Shown here: in pieces, positions 5,098 through 5,426 of the stretch
How the letters are laid out: every line of letters starts with the position of its first letter
How positions within the stretch are numbered: the stretch's first letter is position 1
Assembly (NCBI GenBank): GCA_015492755.1
Contig: WGEM01000344.1
Span: 1-5,426, forward strand
Length of the DNA: 5,426 nucleotides
Source: Gemmatimonadota bacterium
GTDB taxonomy: Bacteria > Gemmatimonadota > Gemmatimonadetes > Longimicrobiales > Gaopeijiaceae
Direction of reading: 5' to 3'
Translations under genes and position numbers: made by a program
Notes under the pieces: generated by a model
Told to the model about the DNA's origin: nothing
Databases searched by the model: none
Seen by the model: the letters and a program-made list of their open reading frames with translations, nothing else

Positions 5098-5426
5098 ATG
5101 GACCCCATGAACCAGACGCCGGTCCCGCGCACCCGCGGCTTCCTGGTGGAGGAGCTGGAGGGCGAGACGCTCATCTACGACCGGGACACCCACGAGGCAC
5201 ACTGCCTCAATCCCACGGCGGCGTGGGTCTGGAGTCGCCTCGACGGACGCGCCTCCGTGGCCGAGCTCGCGGCGGAGCTGGCAGGGGCCGCGGATGGGCC
5301 GGTGCGGAGTGAGGAAGACGCGGTCCAGATGGTCTGGCTGGCGCTGGAGGAGCTCCGGGATGCCGGGCTCCTGGAGGGCGAGGTGCGCGTTCCGCCGTCG
5401 GAGGGGTCCGTGTCTCGCAGGGAGGC
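5098..5426 (+). CDS. PqqD-like domain protein, tandem copy 2 (partial, cut by window end)
   Basis: The frame is open from ATG 5098 to the right edge: 109 full codons plus two bases. The protein starts MDPMNQTPVPRTRGFLVEEL and then carries the same PqqD-like domain as the upstream gene, ending at the twin-arginine SVSRRE where the sequence stops. From residue 17 on, the visible part differs from copy 1 by one residue (Ser instead of Arg at 46). The N-terminal 16 residues share only about half their positions with copy 1. Whether it also has a hydrophobic export segment and a cysteine-rich tail, and whether that tail varies, lies outside the window. Its position 101 bases after copy 1, with its own good ribosome binding site, points to a tandem family that may continue. 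The function is inferred as for copy 1. Confidence 0.85.
   Translation, partial: MDPMNQTPVPRTRGFLVEELEGETLIYDRDTHEAHCLNPTAAWVWSRLDGRASVAELAAELAGAADGPVRSEEDAVQMVWLALEELRDAGLLEGEVRVPPSEGSVSRRE
5098..5426 (+). repeat. Direct repeat, unit 2 (continues past the window)
   Basis: Second unit of the duplication described at 4421-4749. Identity is still complete at the last base of the window, so the repeat extends further right by an unknown amount. High identity confined to the part after codon 16 suggests recent duplication followed by local exchange, or gene conversion. Confidence 0.93.

Noticed and set aside
4632..5312. A plus-strand open frame running through both PqqD-like copies
   Set aside because: It is an alternate-frame reading of the duplicated gene, dominated by Arg, Trp and Gly. 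The real frame carries the PqqD motifs and has ribosome binding sites.

Overview
This is a very GC-rich window (GC-rich third codon positions throughout) in which every supported gene lies on the + strand, closely packed. Codon bias, gene content and an internal twin-arginine-type signal suggest a GC-rich, probably Gram-negative environmental bacterium. Gemmatimonadota is my best guess, from the general character of the genes; no marker gene in the window proves it.

Layout. Positions 1-198 hold the C-terminal end of a membrane protein of the AI-2E/PerM-like transporter family, cut by the window edge. Next come two related flavoproteins: a type 2 ferredoxin/flavodoxin-NADP+ reductase (306-1313) and a thioredoxin reductase with an intact CAVC redox centre (1377-2417). 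A family 2 glycosyltransferase (2424-3437) starts six bases after trxB. It is followed by a chain of overlapping or abutting tiny reading frames (3434-3495) leading into an HPr-kinase-like P-loop protein (3496-4317). The window ends with two tandem copies of an unusual gene: 4421-4996 is complete, and 5098 onward runs off the edge. Each encodes an N-terminal PqqD-like domain followed by an internal Tat-like signal. In the complete copy a short tail with eight cysteines follows.

How they may work together. The left half is ordinary redox housekeeping. The right half (glycosyltransferase, HprK-like kinase, tandem PqqD-like proteins) resembles the tailoring part of ribosomally synthesised, post-translationally modified peptide (RiPP) loci, where PqqD-type domains bind leader peptides and HprK-like kinases can phosphorylate the peptide. 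Here, however, the PqqD domain is fused in cis to an exportable cysteine-rich tail. This suggests that the tandem genes encode the substrates, with a folded PqqD-like leader, rather than a separate recognition protein. That is an inference. No cyclase, radical SAM enzyme, lasso B2 protein or transporter is visible, and the second copy's tail lies outside the window.

The strongest observation is the pattern of the duplication. The first 16 codons of the two copies differ at 15 of 48 bases, while the next 281 bases differ at only four. No stretch over 300 bases is without a gene, and I found no RNA genes, insertion sequences, CRISPR arrays or convincing terminators.
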